Assembly (NCBI GenBank): GCA_016617785.1
Contig: JADILM010000001.1
Span: 310,001-374,000, forward strand
Source: Sporobolomyces roseus
Lineage: Eukaryota > Basidiomycota > Microbotryomycetes > Sporidiobolales > Sporidiobolaceae
Length of the DNA stretch: 64,000 nucleotides
Direction: 5' to 3'
Made by a program: the position numbers and the translations under genes. Shown piece after piece: positions 52,640 to 63,641 of the stretch. The notes beneath the pieces are model-generated. The model had not been told where the DNA came from. It worked only from the letters and a program-made list of their open reading frames with translations, and did not search any database. The number at the start of each line of letters is the position of its first letter. Within the stretch, counting starts at the first letter, position 1.

Positions 52640-53959
52640 ATGGGTGAGCATCGATATTCTTGTCGGATAGCTACTCTCGCTGACCTACCCACTCTCGACC
52701 AGGCGCTGAACACGCTCCCGCAAATCCAGCACTTCTCACCTCGAGTCTCAAACTTCGATCGGGACACACTATCCCTCGGATTGGATTCGGAGTGTATCAA
52801 TCAACACAAGCCAAAGCGAGTTCAGCTCATGCCTTAGCGTTTGGATACCGGTGAGTCGACCCCAAAGCAGGAGCTCCACTTGACTTGAAGAGGTTCCTCA
52901 CTGACTCCCAGCCTTTGCGATTAGGCATATTGACTCTGCAAGAGTGTATCGAAATGAAAGTGAAGTTTGTGAAGCGGTCAAGATCTTTCAGAAGAACTCG
53001 TCGACGAATTCGGCGACTGGAAACGTCTTCCTCACTACAAAAGTCACGGGAAAGGAACATGGAACAGACAAGACTGACAAGGCTGTCGAAGAGAGTGTCC
53101 AGAGAGCAAACGAACATGGTCTCGTTTGGGTGAGCAAAACTTTCCCTTCTCCTCCTTCGCGGGAATCGTTCGAAGCTAACCTATTGCTCGCGTTTTCTGC
53201 TTCGGTAGGATCTGTTCCTTCTTCATGACGCAACCAGTGGACCAGAGCGACGAAAGGAAGCTTGAGAAGCGAGATGAGGGCAAGATCAAGTCGATTGGAG
53301 TTTCAAACTTTGTGAGAAACAGCTTTTTCTGCTATCTATGTTCGCTTCGACTAACGCGGATCGGCTTTGCAGAGTGAGAAGCACCTTCAACAGCTCGTCG
53401 ACGCGGGTCTCGAAATCCCGGCAGTCAATCAGGTTTGTACATTTTGAACTTCAGTCGTTTCGAATGACACTGATCGACTTCTTTTGCTATACAGATCGAG
53501 CTCCATCCTTTCCTCCAACAGAAGCCTATCGTCGAATGGTGTCGGAAGAACGATGTCGTCGTTGAGGCTTACTGCCCAATAATGCGAGCTCAAAACTTCG
53601 ATGACCCTGTCCTTCAAAAGTTGTCGAAGAAGGTGAGCTCTGGGCCGTTTTCCCTTCACCGTACATATGCGATCACTAACCCTTCCTTACGACTCAGCAC
53701 GAAGCTACCGTCGCTCAAATCCTGATTCGTTGGTCTCTCCAGAAGGGATTCGGTGAGCTTTTTCGCGACTGTGTTCACTCGGCTCGCCAGCTAATCTTTC
53801 CACGCCGCGATAGTACCACTACCAAAGTCTGACACCACAGGACGTATCCAAGAGAACTTTGACGTCTTTGGAATCACGCTCGATGAATCTGACATGAAAG
53901 AACTCGACTCTCTTGACCAAGGAAAATCAGTGAGCTGGAACCCGGTCAACGTCGACTAG
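52640..53959 (+). pseudogene. Aldo-keto reductase, frameshifted
   Basis: ATG 52640 followed at once by an intron (donor GTGAGC at 52644) whose acceptor CTCGACCAG restores MGAEHAPANPALLTSSLKLR and SGHTIPRIGFGVYQS. Further exons give HIDSARVYRNESEV (catalytic Asp and Tyr region), VFLTTKVTGKE (active-site Lys), DLFLLHDATSGPERRKEA, KIKSIGVSNF, PAVNQIELHPFLQQKPIVEW, VEAYCPIMRAQ, TVAQILIRWSLQKGF, VPLPKSDTTGRIQENFDVF and a TAG at 53957-53959. This is a cytosolic NAD(P)H-dependent reductase. The key Tyr, Lys and Asp are there, but directly after KEA (about 53262-53268) the frame hits TGA and resumes one frame over with LEKRDEGK. About four residues (usually W-x-A-L) are missing, so a short non-triplet deletion broke the gene. 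Confidence 0.7.
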
Positions 53960-54633
53960 ATGTTCCCGTAGCAAATGAAAGACACGTGTGAACAGCTCTT
54001 AGAATTGCGCTCAGTCGAGAAATTCGAGAGAAGCTTTCTCCTTCCCTTCACCGAACGGGAACAATCGCAAGACGAATCCTAGAGCTTCGTTCATTGAAGC
54101 TTCTGCCTCCCGTCGAGATCTTTCGTCGTCTATAGAATCTTCTCTACTCAGAGACTTCCTTGATGCTCAAAGTATAGAAGTGCGGAAGATGGGCTTGCGA
54201 AATGGGAAAGATCGACATGAAAACCCATTGCTTCGCGTCCTGCAGCTTGTTTTTTCTATTGCAGGATCGTCGTCGTCGTTCTTCTTTCGACGTCGTTCTA
54301 CTCATCAGCGACGTAGGAACGAGCAACAAAGAAGAAAGGAGAGAGCGAAGACGGACGGGGATCATCGTCGATTTCATCAGCGAAGACTCGTGACTTTCGG
54401 GCCTTCGTCAAGAAGCCAACACTCTTGACTATCTACTCTCTTCTCCTCCATACACTACACTCAACGCTCGTTCTCAACTAGTCAAGCTCCCTCTTCGACC
54501 CTACCCCGCACTCTCTCTGCTTCCCCCAACAAGCCCGAGTCCGATTTCATCTCCGAACTTCTCGCCTTCTCTCTCTCCCAACTCACACTGGATTCAATTA
54601 CACCACCTCGATAGCACGCACTCGATAGCAAAC
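53960..54633. other. Intergenic region
   Basis: 674 bp without supported genes. Two antiparallel open frames near 54144-54430 overlap and look like chance frames over a TCG-rich stretch. Confidence 0.3.
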
Positions 54634-57396
54634 ATGGCAGTATGGCCACTGAACTGGCTGTTGACTAGCTCTCTAGAGTCTAGCCAGCCTTCTTCAACTT
54701 CCAACTCGGCCGCAACGAAACAGCACAGTACCTTTATCAGTTCATCACAGGGAGGAGGAGGAGCTACAGATGGGAACGAGTCAACCCTGGAACAAGTCAC
54801 GACGATGCTTGAACCGTTCAAAGTTGGAGGAAGGATTCCAGACAAAGCGAGAACGGATCCCTCTGTATTGATCAAGGATCAAGGGGATCAAGGTTTATCG
54901 CTCAGTAGACTGTTCGAGTATGTACCATTCTTCTTTTCGAATGGTGAGTCTTACACTTTTTTTTTTTTTTGACCCTCTCTCACGCTCATCTTTTTCGAGA
55001 GGTTGTTTCGCAAGACACAAATCAGCTGATTCCTCTTGTCTCGTCTCGTCTCGTGAACAGGGACATCTCTGACGAAAGCCTTCGTTCAGCATCATCTATA
55101 CGGTCCACCGAAACCTAGTTGGGGGGTCGAATTGACTTTGTTTACGACTTTTCTTCGAGAAGTTTCAAGTTACTCGCATCTGTCAACTCTAGCTCGACTA
55201 CGGTACGTCACAGTACCTCCATACTCCTCAGTTATAAACCCACGACTGAGAAGAATCCCCTTGTATAGGTCCGTCGTCGAATTGGGATCGTTACTGCCGA
55301 TGCCAAAAGATGGAATTGTTACGCCTATCTCGTTCAGAGTCAAACGGAGACAGCTACGAGGGTTCCTTGCCGACGCGGATTCGAAAGAGCAAGGGAATCG
55401 AGAGATTACGGGAGAATGGGTCACGAACAAACGGTTGTGGAGGAAAATGACGAGAGAATGGTCAATATCGAAAGCGAAGGAAGAGGCTTCAGGGAAACAA
55501 GGATCGGAGAAGTCGGCAGATGAGAAGATGGCGAATGGAAATCCGAATGGGAAAGCGGATGATGGGAATCAAGGAATGGTCTGTCTGTATCTGCATGGAG
55601 GGTAACTTCGAATCTGCCTCTCTCTCTCCTCCAGGTGAGCAGAAGCTGATATCTGTCTTCTTCACAGGGCGTACTACATGTTCAGTGTAGAGACACATCG
55701 ACTCCTCACAATCGCCGTCTCTCGATACTGCGACGCTCGAGTCTTCGCGATCAATTATCGTCTCGCTCCCGAAACTCAATTCCCCGGTCAGCTTCACGAC
55801 GCAGTTTCAGCTTACATGCGACTCACCGTCGACCTCAAGATCCCTCCAGAGAACATCATCTTCGCAGGAGATTCAGCGGGAGGAGGTCTCGTTCTCGCTA
55901 CTCTGCTGTATTTGAGGGATGAAGGTTATCCTTTACCTGCTGGAGCTATTCTCATGTCCCCTTGGGTCGATCTGACGATGTGAGTCGTTCTCCGATGTCA
56001 AGGCTTGCTCGTGAAACGCTGACATCGACAATATTGATCAGGTCTTGCGAAAGTTGGACAACGAATCGAGTAAGCTTCCCTGTTCTTCTTGCTCGATGTA
56101 TTCCCACATCTGACGCTGACTACTTGTACAGCCCTTCGACTACCTCCCCAACCCTCGTGCTGAAGACGATCATTTTCACCCTGTCAAATGTTTACTCGGC
56201 AACTCGATTTCCGACTACCTCACTCACCCTTACGTCTCACCACTCTTTGGCGACTTCACTGGCCTACCACCTCTACTCATTCAAGCGGGAGACGCAGAAG
56301 TCTTGCGAGATGAGATCACTCTACTCGCTCACAAAGCGAGTCTCGCAGGAGTCAAAGTCGAACACGAAATCTTCGAGGTAAGCAACGCTTCTTCCTGCAC
56401 TCGTTGAGAATTACAGCTGATCCCGGGGAAATCAAATGACAGGACTGCGTTCACGTCTTCCAAGCCTTCACTTTCCTCGAGGCATCTCGCAAATCCTTCC
56501 AATCTCAACGAACTTTCGTCAAACACACTCTCCCTCGTCTACTCCGTGCCGCTCGATCGACCACTCCTCAACCTTCCTTTGACCTCGCTCAGGTCGATCA
56601 AGAGATCACGAAAGATGCTCATCAGGTAGATGAACAAGGGAGGGCAGAGGAAGAGAGTCTCCCTCCTACTCCAAACCTCAGCGAACGAAACCTCGCCGAC
56701 GAGAGCAAAGGTTCGACGAACGACAGCGATGAAGACGAGCGACTATCCGACTCTACTGTATCTCCCGATCGAAGTCCACCATTCGGCCCAAGCACCGACA
56801 ATCAACAAGAACCTCCTTCTCCAACTGGAACGATCAGTCCTCCTGCATCTCGACCTCTCACTCCCACCTCGTCCTTCCTCTTCGGTGGTGATTCTTCCTC
56901 TTCCCTATCTTCCACGGCGTCGACAATACCCACTCATCGAACCGATCGACCAATCCTCCGAGCCTACGCCTCAGCCCGAGACTTGCACATGTCAAAACGA
57001 GAACGATCTAACTCTTCAGCCTTCCTCCCTTTCACGACCGTTACATCTTCCTCCCCACTCTCCGCCCCAACTTCTCCAAGACATCGTTCACGAGGAGCAA
57101 CCATCGCACTCTCCCCTCGAACCGCAACTAAGCAGGTACCCTTGATTCACGCAAGGTCTTCGAGTCATCCAGATTTCAAGGCTCTTCTAGCGGAGTACGA
57201 GAAGAGTGGTACGAAAGCTACGACGAGAGTTTGGGGTGCCGAGAAATCGGGGAGAGCAACTCCTGAGGAATTGAGGGAGGAGGGAGGAGGGAAAAAGGCA
57301 GTACCGAATATGTATAGGAGAGCTTCGGTCGATGATAGGAAGAGGAAAATCGAGGTGGATCCGGAGGACAAGGTTGAAGGAGTTGATGTCTTCTAA
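54634..57396 (+). CDS. Alpha/beta hydrolase (HSL/esterase type) with long disordered tail
   Basis: ATG 54634 (MAVWPLNWLLTSSLESSQ), TAA 57394-57396, about eight exons. An N-terminal segment with VGGRIPDKARTDPS and LYGPPKPSWGVELTLFTTFL precedes the catalytic fold: CLYLHGGAYYMFSVETHRL (oxyanion HGG), FAINYRLAPETQFPGQLHDA, IIFAGDSAGGGLVLATLLYL (nucleophile GDSAGG), AILMSPWVDLTM, PLLIQAGDAEVLRDEITLLA (catalytic Asp) and EDCVHVFQAF (catalytic His). All triad residues are present. This is the hormone-sensitive-lipase-like family, acting on esters or lipids. After about residue 480 a tail of about 300 Ser/Pro/Thr/Asp-rich residues follows, with a final Lys/Arg/Glu-rich segment. An intron near 54957 has a 14-T run. 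Confidence 0.82.
54957..54970 (+). repeat. Poly-T run (14 nt) in intron
   Basis: Fourteen T shortly after the 5' splice site (GTGAGT) of an intron of the alpha/beta hydrolase gene. Confidence 0.9.
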
Positions 57397-57643
57397 TCGA
57401 AAGGAGGTGGACTTGTTCTTCTTCATTTTTTTTTGCACAAAGCTAGCTAGCTCTTCGTTGTTGTATTCAGTTCTCCCCCCCCTTTCCCTTTCCCCTTTCC
57501 TTCTCTTTATCGCAACCCACCTTTACCATTTCTGTAGCAGACTATTTTCACTCCTTGTCGTACTTTACTAATCTCTCACTCTCGTAATTCCGACACAATC
57601 GAGTCTTCCTAACATCGATATCAAACAGCACCTATGCATTGCT

Positions 57644-58527
57644 CTACAAAGCCTGCCCCTCACTCCTCCTCTGTCTCTCTTCCCTAGCTTTCCTAATCTT
57701 CTTGACGGCCTTGTCCCTCCTCTCCTGCGCGGCACTTCTCTTCTTCCTCCCATTCCCTCTCCTCGGTCCAACAACTTTCGGTAACCTACTAACGAATGAC
57801 CCAACTCCTTTCGACAAATTCCGTCGTTCGGAACAATCTTCCTCTCCTTCTTTCGCTTTCGAACTAGTCGATTTCGATTTCGATTTCTTTGAACTAGGAG
57901 TTGTTGTTCGTTTCCGTTTTGGACGTAAACCGGAAGTGAGGTTGGAACGTAGGATAGAAGTGTATTGATCAGTGAAAGAGAGGTGATCGTTTGGTTGAAC
58001 CTGTTTTAATCGATTCTCCCCTTGTCAATTTTGCGATACTCTTGAGTTTGACAGAAAAAGGACGACTCACGATAGTTGATAGTTTGATTTTTATCTCTTT
58101 CTTTCCTTTCCCATCGGTAGCTCTCACGATCATAGGGAACTCTTTCTCGTTCGAACCGGTTGGAGTAGAGGTAGAGGTAGAAGTTGAAGTCGAAGGAATA
58201 GCAGCTTCAGTGGGATCTGACATGGTCGCATCTTGATCTGGTGTAGACTCGGATCCATAAGTCACTGAGATGGAGTGGAGAGAAAATGGAATGATGAGAT
58301 TTCAGATAGTAACGAGGGAGGTGACAAAGATACGTACGGCGTTTAGTTGTTAGGAATACACTCCCTTTGTTCTTGCGTGCTTCGAATAGCTCGGCTAGGC
58401 GAGTGAGGAACTGGCAAAATTTGATGAGATCGCGTGAGGATTGATGAGAGGGAAGGGGAATCAGTGGGGAAAAGCAGCAACATGAGAAGGGGTTGATGTA
58501 GCTCACGTCCGAGTTCTCGAGATGCAT
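57644..58527 (-). CDS. SRP14: Signal recognition particle 14-kDa subunit (SRP14)
   Basis: ATG 58527 (MHLENSD), TAG 57644-57646, four exons. SRP14 forms the Alu-domain part of the cytosolic SRP and mediates elongation arrest. Exon 2 has FLTRLAELFEARKNKGSVFL followed by TTKRR, the N-terminal SRP14 helix and strand. Exon 3 carries an insertion of Ser/Thr/Pro repeats, then FPMIVRATDGKGKKEIKIKL, the expected RATDGKKK loop. Exon 4 continues VQPNDHLSFTDQYTSILRSN, which matches the C-terminal SRP14 helix. Beyond that the product extends with about 80 Lys/Arg-rich residues (for example RPKRKRTTTPSSKKSKSKS). This basic tail is longer than in most SRP14 proteins. An STSTSTST repeat lies before the loop. 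Confidence 0.85.
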
Positions 58528-58942
58528 GATCTGAAATGAAGTGGTTGGAAGAGGGGAGACCAAAAACAGAACAGCGAGCGGGGGGAGGGGAATCTCTCTC
58601 TTCTTTCGACAGAAGCGAGTCGGTCCTTGTCTGCTCTAGGAATTCATGAAATAACTCGAAAGCGGCGTGAGCGACGAGCGAGAAAGAAACGAATCCGGGG
58701 CGAGATTTCTCTTGCGAAACGAAGGGAACCTATGATTGAGCGCAAAGTTAAGAGTTAGAGAGGTAGGCGATGGAATATTAGTGACAACAACAGCGTATTC
58801 GAAAGTGGGTCAGAGATGTGAGATGGTGACAGGGTAAAAAAAAGGGAGGATTCGAAAGGGGGTCTGCGAGAAATCTATCGGGTTCGTTTTCTGCGGGTTC
58901 AACTTGAACCAGACTGCCCGATCGTCGAGAGCCAGATCATAT
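58528..58942. other. Intergenic region
   Basis: Promoter of SRP14 and 3' UTR of the AN1/UBL gene. No other feature recognised. Confidence 0.35.
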
Positions 58943-59917
58943 CTATGCGAGGGGGAGAATGCCTCTACAGAGAAGTATCGTCGAGCCGTTTGGGACTGTA
59001 GAATCGATTCGGGTTGAAAGGTCGATTGGGGAAGGTGGGTCTGTCGGAAGGGCAATTGATAGACGCTGCAAGATCCACACGAGAATAAGATCAGCCTCAT
59101 CGATACCGAGATGCTCGCAAGGTCACGGAAGCGTTGCACAGAGGAGGAATCAAGCGGGCTCACTTTCGAAGGATCCGAATTCGCTATGTTGTTGACGTTC
59201 GTGACCTGGAAGAAATCAGCAAATACATCGAGGGCTTTGCCACTAGATATAGACTACACAGAGTAAGTGAGATGTCAGAACTTGTCGAAGTTTGCCCTCG
59301 GACGACCTCAGAAGGTGAAAAGTTGTGCTCACTTTCTGAACCCAAACCTCTTTGAATCCCTTGTCTTCTTCCATCCGTTCTCCCTCGACGAGCTTGACAG
59401 TCAAGTACAACCTCTCCCCCATCGCCACGTCCCCTTCTCGTTTCCTCGGATCCGCCGATTTCGCCCTCTGTTTCAACTTCATCAACCTAATGATCGGATT
59501 CACTTTCTTTTCCTTGTCCTTGTCCACTCCGGTTCCTCCCTTCGTCCCTATCGTCGTCGACTGAGCCTTCTTCGCATCGATACTTTTCTTGAGTGCCTCT
59601 AATGCAAGTTCCTGTTTCGACGATTTCTTCTCTTCTCCTCCTCCTCCTTCCCTTCGCTCCATTCTCCCCCTCTTTGGATCTGGCAATAACTCTTTCAATT
59701 CTGGTCCATTTCTTGTTCGTGCGTCTCCTAGAGGGAGAGAGCGAGTGTTCAAGTTGAGTGATGGATCTTTGGGGCAATCGTGAGAAGAGGGAGTCGAGTG
59801 GTTTTTGCAGTAGAGGAGGGAGCAATGGGGACAGTGGAGTGGGAGGAAATCGAGAGTTGAACAGGAGGCGAGGGAACAGTGGGAACCGAGGTGGAATGGA
59901 GTCGGAGATGACATCAA
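58943..59917 (-). CDS. AN1 zinc-finger and ubiquitin-like protein (Cuz1 type)
   Basis: ATG 59917 (or the next codon, also Met), TAG 58943-58945. The N-terminus holds an AN1 finger: GSHCSLASCSTLDFLPLHCP then HCSLLYCKNHSTPSSHDC, with the C-x4-C...C-x2-C...C-x2-H...H-x-C ligands. A basic linker follows, then NPIIRLMKLKQRAKSADP. Two introns lie downstream: one after VWVQK, the other 41 nt long with a GTATCG donor near 59085. After splicing the end reads RLSIALPTDPPSPIDLSTRI and NGSTILLCRGILPLA, the last strands of a UBL domain. AN1 plus UBL matches fungal Cuz1, a Cdc48/proteasome-associated factor for arsenite tolerance. It faces the LigD-like gene over a 192-bp divergent promoter. Confidence 0.72.
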
Positions 59918-60109
59918 AGGAGTTACGCTTGGGGTTTGAAGAATGGATGAAGAGTCTAGGATCGTATCAAGGGTCTAGTCTGAGCAGAAACTCTCAAATG
60001 GGAGTGATAGGAGGAAGGGAAGGAAGCGAGCCCCTGAAATTTGAAACTTCTCTCTTCCTCTTTCTTTCCCTTCTTCCTCTTCCCCTTCCCCCCTCAAATC
60101 ACCTCCGAA

Positions 60110-61917
60110 ATGGACAAGAAGTATGTTGACTCACGACATGTAGACAGAAAGAGGATGGGCTACATGTCACGAGCTACGTTCCAAGACGCTCAAAGGGAAG
60201 CAGAACTCGCAGCAGAGGAAGAACCTCTAACCAAACGAATTCGACTCGAAGCGACTACGACGACGGAGAAGGCTATAGAGGATTCACGAGACAAGGAGGA
60301 ACCGGTAGAATTGAAACGTGAGAAGAGGAAGAGGTATAGAGCGGAAGATTTCACTTACAAGACTAGTCAGCGAGAACAGGTCGACTGTGAGTCTCTACCC
60401 TTCGTCAGTACACTCATTATCAGGTACTGAAGAGGGTGTGAAGGATAAACAGCCTGGTTCCTCCAATATCCAGTCGTACGTCGAAACGAAAACTTCCCGA
60501 TTTCGTCGATTTCGCACGACAAGCTGATCACTACCAGCTTTTGACAGCTCCGTAAACGCAACTTCTACACCGTACAGAACCACCGTACGTCACTCTAACT
60601 CGCCTCTCGCTCCTTCGCGCTCATTCCTGCATTCCGCTGAAACGCAACTTTCCCTTTTTTTCCCGCAGACGCAACTTCGAAACATTTCGATCTCCGCCTC
60701 CACCTCTTCGGTGGTCTCTTTTCATTCGCGATCCCTCGAGGACTCGTGCTCAAATCTGAAAGAGATTCTTCCAATATCGGTCTCAAGAGGTTAGCTGTCG
60801 AAACGACGATTCATCCTTTGAATTACGCTCTTTTCGAGGGAGTCGGAAGTACGGGTACCACTGGCGTCTGGGATATCGGGGAGTATAAAGTGAGTCGACT
60901 TTGCCTCAACACGAGTCGAGGAGGGAGAGCTAAATCTGTGAGAGTGACAGGTTCACTTGAGCAAGAAGAAACAACAAGCTCGACAGCGATTATTGGATCA
61001 AGGGTTCGACGATCAAGAGACTACGGACGATGAGGATGATGATGAGGAAGGGGATGTCAAATTGGAAGAGGACGAGAGACAAGAAGATTTACTCAAGAAT
61101 GGTTGAGCTCACTCTCGGATCCCTCACTTCTTGGACTTCCCGTCGAGACTAATTGTCGACCGTGTTGATGACAGCTTTGCAGAGATCTTCGTTCTCGTCT
61201 GGAAGAGTCCTGGAGGTCAGTAAGCAAGAAGGAGAGTTGAAACCTGACAAAGGTCAATATCGCGGTTTCATTCTCGAATTGGTTAGTCTATCTCATCTCA
61301 TTCTTTGCGAGGTCGTTGTCTGATTACTATCACTCAAAACTCTCACCATTTCGGAGTAGATTGGTGCGAGGTACAAAGGATTGCGTTTTACGCTCGCAAG
61401 GAATTCATCAGATTTCAAGCATGTCAGGTAAGACTTTTCGTTTCTCTCGATCTCTCCTCTCTCCTCTTCAACCACTAATCATACTTTCTTTTCACAGGAA
61501 CAAAGATTCTGGACAAAATGTCCGAACTGCACGAGTTCGTTCCCTTTCTCACTGCTCGTTTCGACCCCCTAATCGCTGAACTCGTCTCCTTTTCAGTGGT
61601 ACTTGACGCTTTCCGACCCATCTGGCAACACTCCTCTGTCGAGAATCGAGAACCCTTCGCTCTCACCCCTCAAATCCCTCTTGACCAGTCGAACAATGCA
61701 AGAAATCGGGAAAGCAGGAGGAGCGAAACCACGAGGACGTGCGAAGGGGAAGGGGAAGGGGAAGAATGTTGATGATGGAGAGGATACGACGGATGCTGAG
61801 AAGGAGGAAGAGGAAGAGGATGAAGATGGGAGGGAGACGCAGGGATTGTTGAATGTTGAAGGGAACGGATTGAAGTGGTTCCAGGAGATGCAATCGGGAA
61901 GGAAGGAAGGACATTAG
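60110..61917 (+). CDS. LigD-type 3'-phosphoesterase domain protein
   Basis: ATG 60110 (MDKKYVDSRHVDRKRMGYMS), TAG 61915-61917, about eight exons. A basic N-terminal region (KREKRKRYRAEDF) leads to the catalytic domain, assembled over introns: FLQYPVLRKRNFYTVQNHHA, then TSKHFDLRLHLFGGLFSFAI, PRGL, KRLAVETTIHPLNYALFEGV and GSTGTTGVWDIGEYK. This matches the phosphoesterase domain of bacterial LigD (FVVQ-x-H-x-x-x-x-x-HYDLRL ... HPLDYxxFEG), a metal-dependent enzyme that cleans 3' DNA ends in end joining. The metal and catalytic His (QNH, KHFDLRL, IHPLNY), Asp and Arg are all seen. After GYRGFILEL-like RYKGLRFTLARNS comes an acidic tail. No ligase or polymerase domain is attached. The last two exons have GTTCGT and GTAAGA donors. 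Confidence 0.75.
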
Positions 61918-62210
61918 CTTGATCAGTACGTCGTCACTTACTCTATCCTGGAGCGTCAGCTCACGAAGACTTGTGTTACAGCTCGAGGGAACACTTGGTC
62001 GAACGTGTGTGTCATAGGATCTTCCAAGAATGCGAAAATTGAACCTCCTCACTACTTCCTCATTTGCAGCTCGATCTCTTCTACTCAGATTTGTCGCTTT
62101 AGACTCAACCACTCGCTTCGTTGTCGTCGCTTCGGACTCGCCGCGGACCAGATCGACTCGGATTTCTCGCTCTCGATTCTCGCTTTCTTTCCCTTCTTCA
62201 CCTTTCCCAC

Positions 62211-63223
62211 GATATGCCACCCTTCTCTTCCTTCAATCCTCTCAAGCGTGATAAATCCAGGCCGCAAGTCCTCGAGTCCTCTTCCAGTGCCGCAGGGAAC
62301 CAATCGGGTTCCGAGCGGTTAAAGGCCATTTCAATTTTCTCACATGGCCATCTGCTCGAGAATCAAGTCGAAGCGGGAACCACCCAAGAGAATCGAGTAA
62401 TCGAGATCAATAAGCGCCGGATGAATTCGTTGCTGACAACCGCTGCGCTCGGAATCGCCAGGAGAATGGATGAATCGACGGTAACCCTTGAGGACTTTCA
62501 TCATTGGGTTGAGAACTTCAAGGCAGCGCTCACGACCCCTGACCATCCCAACTGGAACTATTCGCATGATTCCAATTTCGCGACTATCCTCAGGACCATC
62601 GAGAATCTCTGGATTCAGGACAATCAACGCCTCGAGCGTCGACCCATTTCTACTCTGCTCTGCCTCCTGCCTCTTTTCAGTTGACCTCGAAGCGGACCCT
62701 CTTCATGGACAGATCAAGCTCGTGCCACTCGATTTCGTCTCGCAGATGCACTTGGAGGTGACATCGCTCATTTCTCGTTTATTCGTTTGCGCCAGCTCAG
62801 GTTTCTGATTATCGGATTGTTTGCAGACTCCTGTCGTAGCACGCAAACAGAGATTGACACAGGCAATGAGGATTATCATCGAGAACAACTGTAAAATCGA
62901 TGAGGCCAATCGTGGTTTGGTTCAAGCGTGGTCGAACGAGTTGACTCACAAGCTCAGGACAATGTACGCCTCTCACGTCGACTACAACTTCGACAACAAT
63001 CACAGCTGGATCAGAATCTGGATCGTGATCTCTCACATCGTGTTGTACAAGGAAGACAATTCGGCTGATTATCAAGTGAGCAACTCGACCATTCTCTGTC
63101 TCGATCGTGTAGACTCACACTCTGTTCTTGCGCGATGCGTAGATCGTCAAACGGGGCGAAATTGTCCCAAAGTTCGGAGTCGAAAACCTCGTCAAAAACA
63201 TGGAGCTTCGAGTTGAGTTTTGA
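62211..63223 (+). CDS. Repeated-unit family B, member 4 (unknown)
   Basis: Probable ATG 62211 (MPPFSSFNPLKRDKSRPQ); stop TGA 63221-63223; four exons. Unit 1 has VIEINKRRMNSLLTTAALGI, FHHWVENFKAALTTPDHP and NWNYSHDSNFATILRTIENL. The next exon has DPLHGQIKLVPLDFVSQMHL, equal to the G-x-I-x-[LV]-P segment. Unit 2 begins KQRLTQAMRIIIENNCKIDE, with VQAWSNELTHKLRTMYASHV and DNNHSWIRIWIVISHIVLYK. The last exon reads IVKRGEIVPKFGVENLVKNM. It is the clearest two-unit member and lies more than 20 kb from the others, so the family is dispersed and not merely a tandem array. No recognised domain. Confidence 0.6.
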
Positions 63224-63641
63224 CAAAGCGATACTTTCAGCGCGAGATGTCGCTTCCTCCCCTCCGCAAAACTGACGTCCTTTTCTACACACTACAGGCT
63301 CCTGGATCCTCACACACTCATCTAGGCTCAGAGTAGTTCGGCGCGAAGCGATTGCAATATCGAGAATTTTTACTGTGCGAAGTTGACAAGCTGTTTCTAC
63401 ATTCGGCTCGTGAGACCGCTACTGCTCGGCGCACCCATGATTCGGGACATTTGCCGGGGTAGGGCGGCCGATCGAGAGAAGGCGGAGAAGAGCAGAGTGG
63501 AGTGTAGAACGAGGATGCAATCAGCTTTTTTTGTGTCTCGCTCTCTCGCTCGTGATAGAGTATACCATCGAGATTGCACCCATCCTATCACCACCCTTCC
63601 TTACATAACAACCGACTCCCCGAATCTACACAGAAGAAAGC
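63224..63641. other. Convergent intergenic region
   Basis: Between the stop codons of family B member 4 and COX6A. No supported feature. Confidence 0.35.
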
